Part shown: positions 1 to 10,017 of the stretch, piece after piece
Position numbering within the stretch: the stretch's first letter is position 1
Layout of the letters: the number at the start of each line of letters is the position of its first letter
Assembly: GCF_935822925.1 (NCBI RefSeq)
Contig: NZ_CAKXZS010000003.1
Span: 205,311 to 269,310, forward strand
Direction: 5' to 3'
DNA: 64,000 nt
From: Mesorhizobium ventifaucium
Lineage (GTDB): Bacteria; Pseudomonadota; Alphaproteobacteria; Rhizobiales; Rhizobiaceae
Notes under the pieces: generated by a model
The model's database searches: none
What the model saw: only the letters and a program-made list of their open reading frames with translations
What the model was told of the DNA's origin: nothing
Program-made: the position numbers and the translations under genes

Positions 1-1192
1 GTAGCTCCTTGGCCTTCCGCTTCTCAGGCTTGGCCGCCTGTTCCGGCTCGCCCTGCTCCTGCTCGGCGGCGGGCTGCTCCTTGGCCTTCGGCTTTTCAGG
101 CTTGGCCGTCTGTTCCGGCTCGGCCTGCTCCTGCTCGGCGGCGGGCTGCTCCTTGGCCTTCGGCTTCTCAGGCTTGGCCGTCTCTTCCGGCTCGGCCTGC
201 TGCTGCTCGGCGGCCGGTTGCTCCTCGGTCGTCGGCTTCTCAGGCTTGGCGGTCTCTTCCGGCCCAACCTCTTCGTCGGTCGCCGGCGCCTGTTCGGTCG
301 TTGCTGCGCCTTCGGTCGGCTTCGATTTCCGGCCTGCCTGAACCTGCTTCACCTCCTCGATGTCTTTGAGCTCAGCTGGTTTGGCATCGGGATCGGCTTT
401 CACTTCACCTTCAAAGACCGTGACCGTATTGTTTTCCAATTTGCCGGCCTGCTCGGGCGCCTCCGTCTCACTGACCTCGACGACAGTCACCTGCTGGTTC
501 GTCTCCTTCTCGATCACATCAACGTCAATGACTTTGTTGATCACCACGTTGTTCTGGATCGTCACGTCGCCGGCCGGCTCGGCCGCCTCGACAATGCGCA
601 CAAACTCCGGCTCATCACGGATAACGACGACAGAAATGTCATCAGCAAGGAATTCGCGGGTCGGGACCACGACCCAGTAAAAATCCGGCGTGGTGTCGAC
701 GGTCACCTCGATTGAAATCAAATCGGGATCGCGGCGCGGCGGCAGCGGAGCCCAGATGATGTGCTCCCTTTCGCGCCGCCAACTCACCCATGCTGGCGCC
801 CAACGAGTGCCGGGAACCCAGTACCAGCCGATGTCGTCGGCATAGCCCCAGCGGCCGTAATGGTAGGTCGCCCAGCCGAACGGCTCGTCGGACACCCAGA
901 GCCAGCCATACTGCTCGGTATAGACCCAATGTCCAATTGTATACGGACGCCAATCGTCAGGTACATCAACCGGGACGAAAACGGTCGCTCCCCGGTACGA
1001 AACCCAATCACCGTGGGAAGACAGCTCATCGTAGAATGTGCTGATCGAAATGGAAACGTCGGTGGCAGCCCTCGCCTCGGACACAAGCGACAATGGCGCC
1101 ACCGGGTTGGGTATCTCAACGACCGTAAGCAGACAGGCAGTTACGCCGCCCAGCATCAGCCGTACAGCGTTTTGGGCAAGGACGCGTTTCAT
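1..1192 (-). CDS. Secreted DUF6600-type Trp/Tyr-rich protein with repeat tail (3' end cut off by window)
   Basis: The minus-strand frame opens with ATG at 1192 and stays open to base 1, so the C-terminus is missing. Residues 1-42 look like a signal peptide (KR near the start, hydrophobic stretch, SEARA before ATDVS). Residues ~50-140 carry closely spaced aromatic motifs (GHWVYTEQYGWLWVSDEPFGW, split here only by eye; YHYGRWGYADDIGWYWVPG; WAPAWVSWR) typical of DUF6600 proteins, which are exported and of unknown function. A Val/Asp/Glu-rich segment follows. From about residue 310 there is a low-complexity tail rich in Glu, Ala, Pro, Lys and Gln, built of 24-residue repeats. The tail is probably disordered. 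Its role (envelope or surface?) is unknown. Family assignment is from motif memory and fairly secure; cellular role is not. Confidence 0.72.
   Translation of the reverse strand, partial: MKRVLAQNAVRLMLGGVTACLLTVVEIPNPVAPLSLVSEARAATDVSISISTFYDELSSHGDWVSYRGATVFVPVDVPDDWRPYTIGHWVYTEQYGWLWVSDEPFGWATYHYGRWGYADDIGWYWVPGTRWAPAWVSWRREREHIIWAPLPPRRDPDLISIEVTVDTTPDFYWVVVPTREFLADDISVVVIRDEPEFVRIVEAAEPAGDVTIQNNVVINKVIDVDVIEKETNQQVTVVEVSETEAPEQAGKLENNTVTVFEGEVKADPDAKPAELKDIEEVKQVQAGRKSKPTEGAATTEQAPATDEEVGPEETAKPEKPTTEEQPAAEQQQAEPEETAKPEKPKAKEQPAAEQEQAEPEQTAKPEKPKAKEQPAAEQEQGEPEQAAKPEKRKAKEL
5..292. repeat. 72-bp tandem repeat within the DUF6600-type gene
   Basis: The anchor ctccttggcc recurs at 5, 77 and 149, and a diverged copy (ctcctcggtc) at 221, giving an exact 72-bp period. 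Each unit encodes 24 residues (KEQPAAEQEQ + AEPEQTAKPEKPKA type). The two left-most copies are almost identical and the fourth is more diverged, so the array seems to have grown at the gene's 3' side and may continue left of the window. Confidence 0.9.
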
Positions 1193-1677
1193 CCCAGTTT
1201 CCTCCGAAACAGATCGCCCTTCATCCTGAAAACTCACCGGCTGTCGAATTGTTCCGGCTTGGCATCACACGATGGTACCGGGATCAGCATCAGAGTTGCT
1301 TCATGAGGTCGGCGAACCAGATCACGACCGCCGTCGGGCATGAACTTCGAGGGCATCTGCCGAAGAAGGCTGAAGGCCGCGCCTTGCTACCAGGGTCGTC
1401 TTGACTTCCCCGATCTCGTCACCAGTTATGGTTATATGAACGCCACAGAAAAGATCCGTCGCGATTTTCTTTTCCGGGTTTGCCCCATCGCGGGATCGTA
1501 ACCCCCGGCTCGGCTGCCATGCGCCCCGGGCCGAGGGGCAAGCACATGAAATCGACATCGAACGTATGCAGGCCAGCACCGGCTCTGGAGCATGAGCTTT
1601 GAGCAAGATCTGTCTCTAATCGGCCGGTCCACCATGCTTGAGGCAGCCCGCTCAACTGAGAATACGAGTATTCGAAA
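1193..1677. other. Intergenic region between divergent genes
   Basis: This 485-bp stretch separates the minus-strand DUF6600-type gene from rnk on the plus strand and should contain both promoters. Short open frames exist on the minus strand (for example 1322-1606) but have no recognisable domain, no clear ribosome-binding site and skewed composition; I do not call them. A perfect 6-bp-arm palindrome (gaatac-ga-gtattc, 1660-1673) sits 4 bases before the rnk ATG. Confidence 0.6.
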
Positions 1678-2139
1678 ATGCAAGATAACATGAAGGCTCG
1701 GCGCAAGCCGACCATCCGCATCTCACAATCGGACCATGCGCGTTTATCGGCGCTTGCGAGCACCGTGGCAGCACGAAATCCGAAGGCTTCCGATGAACTG
1801 CTCGCCGAACTCGAGCGAGCGCGCATCGTTTCCGATGGTTTGATCTCCGCGGGCGCCGTCCAGATGGGTTCGACGGTGACGTTCAAGCCCGATACCGGTG
1901 ACGCGAAAACGGTTACGCTGGTTTTTCCTGGCGATGCGGACATCTCCGAAGGCAAGGTTTCAATCCTTACGCCGATCGGCACGGCCCTGATCGGCCTCTC
2001 GGCCGGACAGTCGATCATGTGGACCGCGCGAGATGGGCGCCGGCATGAATTGTCGGTGCTTGCCGTGAACCGGCCTGCTCGGGAAGGCGATGCAGCCGAT
2101 CAGCGTGCACCAGCACCTTCGACGAAGGCGGGCGTCTAA
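1678..2139 (+). CDS. rnk: Rnk-type nucleoside diphosphate kinase regulator (GreA/GreB C-terminal-like)
   Basis: The 153-residue product has a short N-terminal part (KPTIRISQSDHARLSALA, then a helical segment) and a GreA/B C-terminal-like domain from about residue 50 (VQMGSTVTFK, VTLVFPGDADISEGKVSILTPIGTALIGLSAGQSI), ending in a short Pro/Ala-rich tail. This is the Rnk architecture: the family binds RNA polymerase near the secondary channel but lacks the long coiled coil of GreA. In enterics Rnk influences nucleotide pools and alginate-type polysaccharide output; whether that holds here is inference. The ATG at 1690 is an alternative start; neither has a strong Shine-Dalgarno sequence. The stop codon lies inside a terminator-like palindrome. 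Confidence 0.85.
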   Translation: MQDNMKARRKPTIRISQSDHARLSALASTVAARNPKASDELLAELERARIVSDGLISAGAVQMGSTVTFKPDTGDAKTVTLVFPGDADISEGKVSILTPIGTALIGLSAGQSIMWTARDGRRHELSVLAVNRPAREGDAADQRAPAPSTKAGV

Positions 2140-2188
2140 AGCGCGTCGCGTTTGACCGGCCCCATGCGGCGCGCTTTAGGTTGTTGTT
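2136..2188 (+). terminator. Palindrome at rnk stop, probable terminator / partial rhizobial repeat
   Basis: Arms ctaaagcgcg (2136-2145) and cgcgctttag (2170-2179) are perfect reverse complements. They include the rnk stop codon and are followed on the plus strand by the T-rich run gttgttgtttg. The sequence is also related to the first stem of the larger palindromic repeat at 25397-25525 (both begin with an aaagcgc-tcgcgttt pattern), so a repeat half-unit may be serving as terminator. Confidence 0.6.
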
Positions 2189-2622
2189 TGTTTCCGCGAA
2201 AACTGCGGGCATCAACGCGTCGAGGACCTCAAGCGCCTTCTCCACGAACACCTCGTGATATGGACAACCGGTGCTGAAGCAAACGGCCCGGCCCTACGCC
2301 GACCCGCCCTTACCAACCGGCGGTTGGAGGGATCGACTCGGGTTAGGTGGGCCTGCCGCGTGGCAAAAAAGTAAGGTTGGCTGTCGGGAGGCGCGCCACC
2401 TGTTCGTCCTCGGGACAGGAAGCAACGAAACCAGCAGGTGAAATACCCGTGAGAGAGTTTAGATCATCGAACACATCTGCGGACGGTGTGATCCAGGCCG
2501 ACCTTATGATGGCGCTCATCGGTCCCGTTCTAGCCGGCGAGGCGCGCCCAAGGGCTTGTTCGACTGAGGTCTGGCAGACGCTGCGCGAAACAAATACCCC
2601 CCAAGAACCGAGGAGATTAGAT
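2180..2622. other. Non-coding stretch upstream of the VOC gene
   Basis: No convincing gene was seen in these ~440 bases. An open frame continuous with the VOC gene extends back to 2347, but its upstream part matches no family and the VOC protein has its own ribosome-binding site at 2611. No ArsR-type regulator, common beside SRPBCC/VOC genes, is present. Confidence 0.5.
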
Positions 2623-3102
2623 ATGACGAAACTCGTGACCTGCCTGTGGTTCGACCACGGCGAAGCACGCAAGGCGGCAGAATTCTATGCCGCCACCTTT
2701 CCCCACAGCCATTTGGATCGGCTGAATGCGGCCGCGTCGGACTATCCCGGCGGCAAAGAAGGCAATGAACTGACGGTCGAGTTCACGGTGCTCGGCCAGT
2801 CATTTCTAGGCCTGAACGGCGGCCCGAATTTCAAGGCGAACGAATCCGTCAGCCTAATGGTGCTGACCGAAGATCAGGAAGAGACCGACCGCTACTGGAA
2901 GGCGATCATTGGAAACGGCGGCAGCGAGAGCGCCTGCGGATGGTGCAAGGACCGGTGGGGCTTCTCCTGGCAGATCACGCCGAAGCGGCTGATGGAACTG
3001 ACGACCAGTCCCGACCGCGCCAAGGCCAAGCGCGCGATGGAGGCGATGATGACGATGAAGAAAATCGATATCGCGGCGCTGGAAGCCGCAGCAGCAGGCT
3101 AA
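2623..3102 (+). CDS. VOC-family protein, PhnB / 3-demethylubiquinone methyltransferase-like
   Basis: The product is 159 residues, starting at ATG 2623 behind an AGGAG at 2611-2615. It begins [20 protein letters not shown] and continues with [19 protein letters not shown], the two-module beta-alpha-beta-beta-beta pattern of vicinal-oxygen-chelate proteins of the PhnB-like (PF06983-type) group. The second half has [16 protein letters not shown] and a helical tail with GMM-like [12 protein letters not shown]. Members are often annotated as methyltransferases without evidence; the real substrate is unknown. It is followed at 50 bp by two SRPBCC genes, a grouping common in rhizobia and suggesting small-molecule binding or stress-related functions, likely one transcript. 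Confidence 0.88.
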   Translation: MTKLVTCLWFDHGEARKAAEFYAATFPHSHLDRLNAAASDYPGGKEGNELTVEFTVLGQSFLGLNGGPNFKANESVSLMVLTEDQEETDRYWKAIIGNGGSESACGWCKDRWGFSWQITPKRLMELTTSPDRAKAKRAMEAMMTMKKIDIAALEAAAAG

Positions 3103-3152
3103 CCCGATCCACGGCAACAACGCCCTGGGGAACTCAACGAATGGAGATGATC

Positions 3153-3596
3153 ATGCCCAACACCGTTAAACTGCACCGGGTTCTCGCCACGAAACCCGAA
3201 AAGGTCTACCGCGCATTTCTGGAACCTGACGCGGTCGCGAGTTGGCTCCCGCCCTTCGGCTTTACCTGTACGGTCCATGAGCTTGAGGCGAAGGAAGGCG
3301 GCAAGCACAGAATGTCCTTTCGAAACTTCACGACCGGGCACAGCCATTCCTTCGGCGGCACCTATCTGAAACTCGTCCCCGGCGAGACGCTCGTCTACAC
3401 CGATGTGTTCGATGATCCGAACCTTCCGGGCGAGATGAAAGTGACCGTCACGCTGACGGCCGTTTCAGTCGGAACGGAAATGACGGTGGTTCAGGAGAAC
3501 GTGCCCGATCTGATCCCCGTGGAGGCATGCTATCTCGGTTGGCAAGAGTCGCTGCGCAAGCTTGCTAACCTCGTCGAGCCCGAAATTACGCAATAA
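3153..3596 (+). CDS. SRPBCC-domain protein (AHSA1-like), first of two
   Basis: From ATG 3153 the product is 147 residues. GGAG at 3142-3145 is well placed for this start; ATG codons at 3141 and 3147 are in frame alternatives. The single domain begins VKLHRVLATKPEKVYRAFLEPDAVASWLPP and ends VEACYLGWQESLRKLANLVEPE, the START/SRPBCC fold of the 'activator of Hsp90 ATPase homolog 1-like' group. Such proteins have a hydrophobic cavity for a small ligand; no catalytic residue can be assigned. It lies between the VOC gene and a second SRPBCC gene (46-bp gap) on the same strand. Confidence 0.87.
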   Translation: MPNTVKLHRVLATKPEKVYRAFLEPDAVASWLPPFGFTCTVHELEAKEGGKHRMSFRNFTTGHSHSFGGTYLKLVPGETLVYTDVFDDPNLPGEMKVTVTLTAVSVGTEMTVVQENVPDLIPVEACYLGWQESLRKLANLVEPEITQ

Positions 3597-3642
3597 ACCG
3601 TCTGCGTGATCTCATCCGACTGCGACGACAAGGAAACCAAAA

Positions 3643-4089
3643 ATGACCAACCAGCAGATCACCATTGCCACCACGATCGCCGCGCCAATCGAACGCGTCT
3701 GGGAGGCCTACACGACGCCCGGCGATATCACGCGGTGGAACTTCGCTTCCGACGACTGGTGCTGCCCAAGCGCGGAAGCCGATCTAAAGGTGGGCGGCGG
3801 CTACAAGGCGCGCATGGAAGCCAAGGACGGCAGTTTCGGCTTCGATTTCGAGGCGGTGTACGAAGAGGTTGAGCCGTACAAGGCGATCGCATTCGCCATG
3901 AGCGACGGGCGCAAGGCGCGTACGACCTTCGAAGCCGCAGGGAACGGTACGAAGGTGACGACCATATTCGATGCCGAGACGCAGAACTCCATCGACATGC
4001 AGCGTGACGGCTGGCAGGCGATCCTGAACAACTTCGGGCGTTATGTTGAATCCAGCGCAGGACATGAGCAAGTTCAAGGAGGTCGTTGA
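3643..4089 (+). CDS. SRPBCC-domain protein (AHSA1-like), second of two
   Basis: The product is 148 residues with a Shine-Dalgarno-like AAGGA ahead of ATG 3643. It starts QQITIATTIAAPIERVWEAY and ends with the family's usual GWQAILNNFGRYVES, after which a short tail (AGHEQVQGGR) looks like read-through into non-conserved sequence. It is only distantly related to the upstream SRPBCC protein, so this is not a fresh duplication. Function is unknown; ligand binding is inferred from the fold. It ends the small plus-strand cluster and converges with the ABC importer genes. Confidence 0.87.
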   Translation: MTNQQITIATTIAAPIERVWEAYTTPGDITRWNFASDDWCCPSAEADLKVGGGYKARMEAKDGSFGFDFEAVYEEVEPYKAIAFAMSDGRKARTTFEAAGNGTKVTTIFDAETQNSIDMQRDGWQAILNNFGRYVESSAGHEQVQGGR

Positions 4090-4261
4090 ACTCCGCCGGA
4101 AGTAGTTTTCCAAGCCCTATCGGCTGAGACGATCGTCGAGATCAAGGCGCTCTAAACGCCCGAGGCGATGATCGAGATCGAAGCCATGGCAGCCGTGGCT
4201 GCAGACGACGGTCTATTCGCCTCGGGGACCTTCAACGACCATCCACTGCTGACCGGTCGCG

Positions 4262-5881
<1,620 letters not shown>

Positions 5882-5882
5882 C

Positions 5883-7004
5883 TCAACGATCCCTGGGGTC
5901 GAGCGCGTCGCGCAGGCCGTCGCCGACGAAATTCAGCGCGAACAGCGTCGAGACAAGGAAAAAGGCTGGGAACAAAAGCAGCCAGTTGGCGGTGCCGATG
6001 TTCTTGGAGCCGGTCGAGATCAGCACGCCCCAGCTGGTCATCGGTTCCTGCACGCCGAGCCCGAGGAAGGACAGGAAACTCTCCAGGATGATGACCTGCG
6101 GCACCAGCAGCGTCATATAGATAACCACTGGGCCAAGCAGGTTGGGAATGACGTGGCGGATCAGAATGCCGCGCTGGCCGACGCCCATCGCCTCCGCCGC
6201 CTGGACATATTCCTGCCGCCGGATCGACAGCGCCTGGCCGCGCACGATGCGCGCCATGTCGAGCCACAGCACGGCGCCGACCGCCAGGAACATCAGCACG
6301 AAGTTCCGGCCGAAGAACACCACCAGCATAATGACGAAGAAAATGAACGGCAGCGAATAGAGCACATCGACAATGCGCATCATCACCTCGTCGACCTTGC
6401 CGCCGGCAAGGCCGGCCGCAGCGCCGTAGAGCACGCCGATGACGCCCGCCACGACCCCGGCGAGCAGGCCGATGGCCAGCGAGATGCGCCCGGCCATCAG
6501 CGTCCGCGACAGGAGATCGCGGCCGGTATTGTCGGTGCCGAACAGGAAATACTGCTGCCTGATTGAAGCGCTCATTACCGCTTCAAGGCCGTCAGCCGAT
6601 TTGCTCTCTATCTTGGTGTTGTCGAAGGCGTCGGAACGATCGAGGTAGCGGACATTGCGGTCGTCAATCGGCTTGTGCGATGTGACGGTGACGAAGATGC
6701 GATTGTCTTCCTGCCGCCACTGCTTGATGTCGACACGCATGCGCTTGATCGCCTCGTTGAGCGCGGTTTCTATCTTGTCGGGCTTCGGATAGGCCGACAA
6801 GCTCGGCGGCATGCGCACATAGTCGGCGTAGATGGTGGTGTATCGATGCGGCACCAAAGAGGGTCCGAACACGCTGAGTATCGCGATGAAGGCAAGATAG
6901 TACAGGCTGAACATGGCGGCGCGGTTGGCCTTGAGGCGCGCCCAGGCATCGCCCCACAGGGAACGGCCAACGACAGCCGGAGCGGTGGCTACGATGTCAG
7001 TCAT
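5883..7004 (-). CDS. Oligopeptide-type ABC importer permease, OppC/YejE-like, with enlarged periplasmic insert
   Basis: Start ATG 7004 overlaps the upstream permease gene by 8 bases; an in-frame ATG at 7031 is further inside that gene and less likely. The product is 373 residues. After TM1 (MFSLYYLAFIAILSVF) there are about 110 hydrophilic residues before the family's FGTDNTGRDLLSR motif, where most OppC proteins have some 40. The rest is standard: several membrane segments and the EAA loop EAMGVGQRGILIRHVIPNL that docks on the ATPase. It forms the channel with OppB. The long loop, also seen in YejE/microcin-C-type permeases, probably contacts the binding protein; that is inference. Confidence 0.92.
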   Translation of the reverse strand: MTDIVATAPAVVGRSLWGDAWARLKANRAAMFSLYYLAFIAILSVFGPSLVPHRYTTIYADYVRMPPSLSAYPKPDKIETALNEAIKRMRVDIKQWRQEDNRIFVTVTSHKPIDDRNVRYLDRSDAFDNTKIESKSADGLEAVMSASIRQQYFLFGTDNTGRDLLSRTLMAGRISLAIGLLAGVVAGVIGVLYGAAAGLAGGKVDEVMMRIVDVLYSLPFIFFVIMLVVFFGRNFVLMFLAVGAVLWLDMARIVRGQALSIRRQEYVQAAEAMGVGQRGILIRHVIPNLLGPVVIYMTLLVPQVIILESFLSFLGLGVQEPMTSWGVLISTGSKNIGTANWLLLFPAFFLVSTLFALNFVGDGLRDALDPRDR

Positions 7005-7920
7005 AGCGCACCCTCGGATCGACGAAGGCATACATGACGTCGACGATCAGGTTGAAGACGATGGTGAACAGCGCGATGACCACCACGGTGCCCATGACCA
7101 GCGTGTAGTCACGGTTGAGCGCGGCCTCGACGAAATAGCGGCCGATGCCGGGAATGGAAAAGATCGTCTCGACGATGATCGAGCCGGTGAGCAGTGCCGC
7201 CGCCGCCGGGCCGGTGAAGGAGACGATCGGCAATATGGCACCGCGCAGCGCATGCTTGACGACCACCGACCAGTCCGACAGGCCGAGCGCACGTGCGGTG
7301 CGAATGTGGTGCGAGCGCAATGATTCGATCATCGAGCCACGCATCAGGCGGGCGACGATGGCGATTTGCGGCAAGGCGAGGGTCAGCACAGGACCGATCT
7401 TGTTGAGCAGGGCGCCATCGCCCCAGCCGCCGATCGGCAGCAGTTTCCAGGTCAGACCGAACAGAAGCTGGATAACCGGCGCAATGACGAAGGTCGGAAT
7501 GGTACTGCCGGCGGTCGCCAGAGCGATCACTGAATAGTCGGCAAGCTTGTTCTGGTTGAGCGCGGCAATGGTGCCGAGGAGGCAGCCGAGCAGCAGCGCC
7601 AGGATCAGGGCCGAGGCGCCGATCTGGATCGAAACGGGCAGGCCCCTGGCAAACAATTCGCCGACGGTGAAATCCGGCATGTTGTAGCTCGGACCGAAAT
7701 TGCCGCGCAGCAGATTGCCGAGATAGTGGACATATTGCAGCCAGAGCGGGTCGTTGAGGCCGAACTGCGCTTCGAGATTGGCCTTGATCTCGGGGCTCAG
7801 GCCCCGCTCCTGATTGAACGGGCCGCCAGGCGCGACGCGTATCAGGAAGAACGCCATGGTCACGATGACCAAAAGCGTCGGGATGGCGGTCAGGAGCCGC
7901 CGGAATACGTAACGCAGCAT
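6997..7920 (-). CDS. Oligopeptide-type ABC importer permease, OppB-like
   Basis: Start ATG 7920 is chosen (GGGGAA just upstream, and MLRYVFRRLLTAIPTLLVIV is the canonical OppB N-terminus); the frame is open further upstream but without homology. The 307-residue product has about six membrane segments, the RVAPGGPF motif after TM1 and the EAA loop RTARALGLSDWSVVVKHALR near residue 210-230. It pairs with the OppC-like subunit. The 154-bp gap to the upstream binding-protein gene contains a strong hairpin. Confidence 0.93.
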   Translation of the reverse strand: MLRYVFRRLLTAIPTLLVIVTMAFFLIRVAPGGPFNQERGLSPEIKANLEAQFGLNDPLWLQYVHYLGNLLRGNFGPSYNMPDFTVGELFARGLPVSIQIGASALILALLLGCLLGTIAALNQNKLADYSVIALATAGSTIPTFVIAPVIQLLFGLTWKLLPIGGWGDGALLNKIGPVLTLALPQIAIVARLMRGSMIESLRSHHIRTARALGLSDWSVVVKHALRGAILPIVSFTGPAAAALLTGSIIVETIFSIPGIGRYFVEAALNRDYTLVMGTVVVIALFTIVFNLIVDVMYAFVDPRVRYD

Positions 7921-8010
7921 CGGTTCCCCGCTTTGCTTGCAAACCGGGACCGCCGCCCCTAACGCATAACCCCGAACCGAAGTTCGGAAAACGATCAGGC
8001 GTAAATCAAA

Positions 8011-8037
8011 GCGTCCTTTGCGCGTCCCAAAGGACGC
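8011..8037 (-). other. Hairpin between binding-protein and permease genes
   Basis: Arms gcgtccttt (8011-8019) and aaaggacgc (8029-8037) are perfect reverse complements with a 9-base loop and no U-tract. It lies 37 bp after the binding-protein stop and 90 bp before the permease start. Such hairpins typically stabilise the binding-protein message and lower distal expression; that role is inferred. Confidence 0.6.
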
Positions 8038-8074
8038 GCGGCGCTGTAAAGGAGCGGCAGTCCGGCCAAGGAGA

Positions 8075-9667
8075 TCAGTCCTTGGAGATGAAGCGGGACG
8101 GATGCACATCCATGACGTTATCCTCGAAGCCATGAAGCTTCGGAGAAACGATATCCTTGTAGCTATAGTAGAGAAGCGGGATGTTGCCGACATCATCGAC
8201 GAGGATGCGCTCGGCCTCGGCGAGTTCTTTCATGCGCTCTTCAGGCTTGCCGCCGGCGGCGGCCGCCTCGTCCATGGCCTTCTCGAATTTCGGGCTGTTG
8301 TAGCCCGAATAGTTGTTGCCGCTTGCCTTGCGGGAGATGCCGAGGAAGGTTTCCGGATCCTTGTAATCCGCAATCCAGCCGGCACGCGCCACGTCGTAGT
8401 CGCCCTTCTGCTCAAGGAAGGAGTAGTGGGTCTTGGTGTCGGTGTTGAGCAGCGTGATTTCGACGCCGAGCGGCTTCAACTGCTCCTGGATGGCGACTGC
8501 AGTGTTCTTGTGGTTTTCCGACGTGTTGTAGCGGATTTCCATCTTCAGCGGTTTCTCGGGCGTATAGCCAAGCTTCTCGAGTACCTTCTTGGCCTCATCC
8601 TCGCGGTCGATCTGCGACATGTCGGCGTATTTGGCCATTGCCGGCGTATAGCCCTCAATGCCTGGAGGCACCATCGAATAGCCGGGCAGCATTGAGTTCT
8701 GCCAGACCTTTTCGGCAAGGAAATCGCGGTCGACTGCCATGGAGATGGCATTGCGCAGTTCGACGTTGTCCCACGGAGCCTTGTCGGTCTTGATCGCAAA
8801 ATAGTAGGTGCCGAGGTAAGGCCCAACGCGAATCTGATCGCCAAACTTGGCCTTGAGGTCGGCGAGCTGCTCGGTCGGGAGGTCGTCATAGCTGTCGAGT
8901 TCGCCGGCCTCGAAGCGCTTTATCGCCGACGAACGATCTTCGGTCGGGATGTAGTTGACGACGTCGAGCTTGACGCTCGCAGCATCCCAGAATTTCGGAT
9001 TCTTGACCAGTTTGATGTGGTCGTTGGGAACCCACTCCGCCAAGGTAAAGGCGCCGTTGGAGACCAAATTGCCCGGCTTGATCCAATCGGCGCCGAGCTT
9101 GTCAATAGACGCCTTGCTGACCGGATAGGTCGCCTGGTGGGTCAGCATTTCAAGGAAATAGGGCGTCGGCGCCTTCAGCGTCACTTCCAGAGTATTTGCG
9201 TCGATTGCCTTGACGCCCATCTCCTCCGGCTTCGCCTTCTTGGTGTTCACCTCCTCGGCATTCTTCACGGGATAGAGCATCGAGGCGTATTCGGCGCCGG
9301 TGGCCGGATCTTCCAGCCGATGGAAAGCGTAGACGAAGTCATCTGCCGTCACCGGGCTACCATCCGACCAGACACCGTCCTTGCGCAGCTTGAAGGTGTA
9401 GACGGTGCCGTCGTCCGATACCGTCCAGCTTTCGGCGGCGCCCGGAATGACGTTCGCCTTCTGGTCTTGCATGACCAGCCCCTGGAACAGGTCACGCAAA
9501 ACAGCGGCTTCGTATATCGTCGAGGTCTTGTGCGGGTCGAGTGACTCCGATTCGGCAGCGGTGCCTCTGTTGTAGACGACCTCGGCGAAGGCTGGTGTGT
9601 AGAACGTGCCGGCGGCCAAAGCCATGGTTGTGGCGAACACCGTCGCCTTCAGCATGTTTTTCAGCAT
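8075..9667 (-). CDS. Peptide ABC importer substrate-binding protein (OppA/DppA-like, SBP_bac_5)
   Basis: The product is 530 residues with a clear Sec signal peptide (LKNMLKATVFATTMALAAGTF, cleavage near AFA-EVV). The mature start VYNRGTAAESESLDPHKTSTIYEA is the cluster-C binding protein N-terminus, and WTVSDDGTVYTFKLRKDGVWSDGSPVTADDF is the family signature. Full-length for OppA-type proteins. The start is fixed by GGGAG six bases before ATG 9667. It is first in the minus-strand operon binding protein - OppB - OppC - double ATPase. The protein lacks a lipobox, so it should be a free periplasmic receptor. Peptides are the likely ligands but the specificity is not readable. Confidence 0.94.
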   Translation of the reverse strand: MLKNMLKATVFATTMALAAGTFYTPAFAEVVYNRGTAAESESLDPHKTSTIYEAAVLRDLFQGLVMQDQKANVIPGAAESWTVSDDGTVYTFKLRKDGVWSDGSPVTADDFVYAFHRLEDPATGAEYASMLYPVKNAEEVNTKKAKPEEMGVKAIDANTLEVTLKAPTPYFLEMLTHQATYPVSKASIDKLGADWIKPGNLVSNGAFTLAEWVPNDHIKLVKNPKFWDAASVKLDVVNYIPTEDRSSAIKRFEAGELDSYDDLPTEQLADLKAKFGDQIRVGPYLGTYYFAIKTDKAPWDNVELRNAISMAVDRDFLAEKVWQNSMLPGYSMVPPGIEGYTPAMAKYADMSQIDREDEAKKVLEKLGYTPEKPLKMEIRYNTSENHKNTAVAIQEQLKPLGVEITLLNTDTKTHYSFLEQKGDYDVARAGWIADYKDPETFLGISRKASGNNYSGYNSPKFEKAMDEAAAAGGKPEERMKELAEAERILVDDVGNIPLLYYSYKDIVSPKLHGFEDNVMDVHPSRFISKD

Positions 9668-10017
9668 GAAGTTCTCCCTGTCGAGGCGGCCCTTGCGCTA
9701 CGCCTCTTGAGTGTTGACGCCCCGAAACCGATTAGATGGCCCCTTTGAGCGCGCCGCCGGTTCCCTTTCCGGCAGCTGGTGGCCAAACAGTAACGTGGCG
9801 ATTTTTTTGTTTCAACAGACTCGTGAGGTCACCCTAAGTAAGGCGCAGCGACAGCCACTGCGCGATCGGCAGAACAGCAGTCGAAACCATGGGTTCGGCT
9901 CCTTTTCTCCGCTTCAAGCACTCGTTTTCGGCAAGAATCTGTCGTCGATTCCACTTTGTCGAAATGTCTTAAGCCGCCTTTAAGCAACCACGGGTTACAT
10001 CTTGCGAGGGCTCCGGT
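9668..10017. other. Promoter region between divergent importer and TadE-like genes
   Basis: About 350 bases with no gene. It should hold the promoter of the minus-strand importer operon and that of the tadE-like gene. Base composition dips locally (gatttttttgtttcaac near 9799). No operator with clear dyad symmetry was found by eye. Confidence 0.5.

Noticed and set aside
1..292. Regular repeat that might be taken for a CRISPR array
   Set aside because: Period 72 bp with no variable spacers; it encodes an in-frame 24-residue protein repeat.
1322..1606. Possible 94-residue minus-strand gene
   Set aside because: No ribosome-binding site, no recognisable domain, and biased composition; located in a promoter region.
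4090..4261. Fragment resembling a RidA/YjgF C-terminus (EAMIEIEAMAAVA near 4162-4200)
   Set aside because: Only about a dozen residues match in one frame, there is a stop just upstream, and no further RidA motifs; chance or an old remnant.
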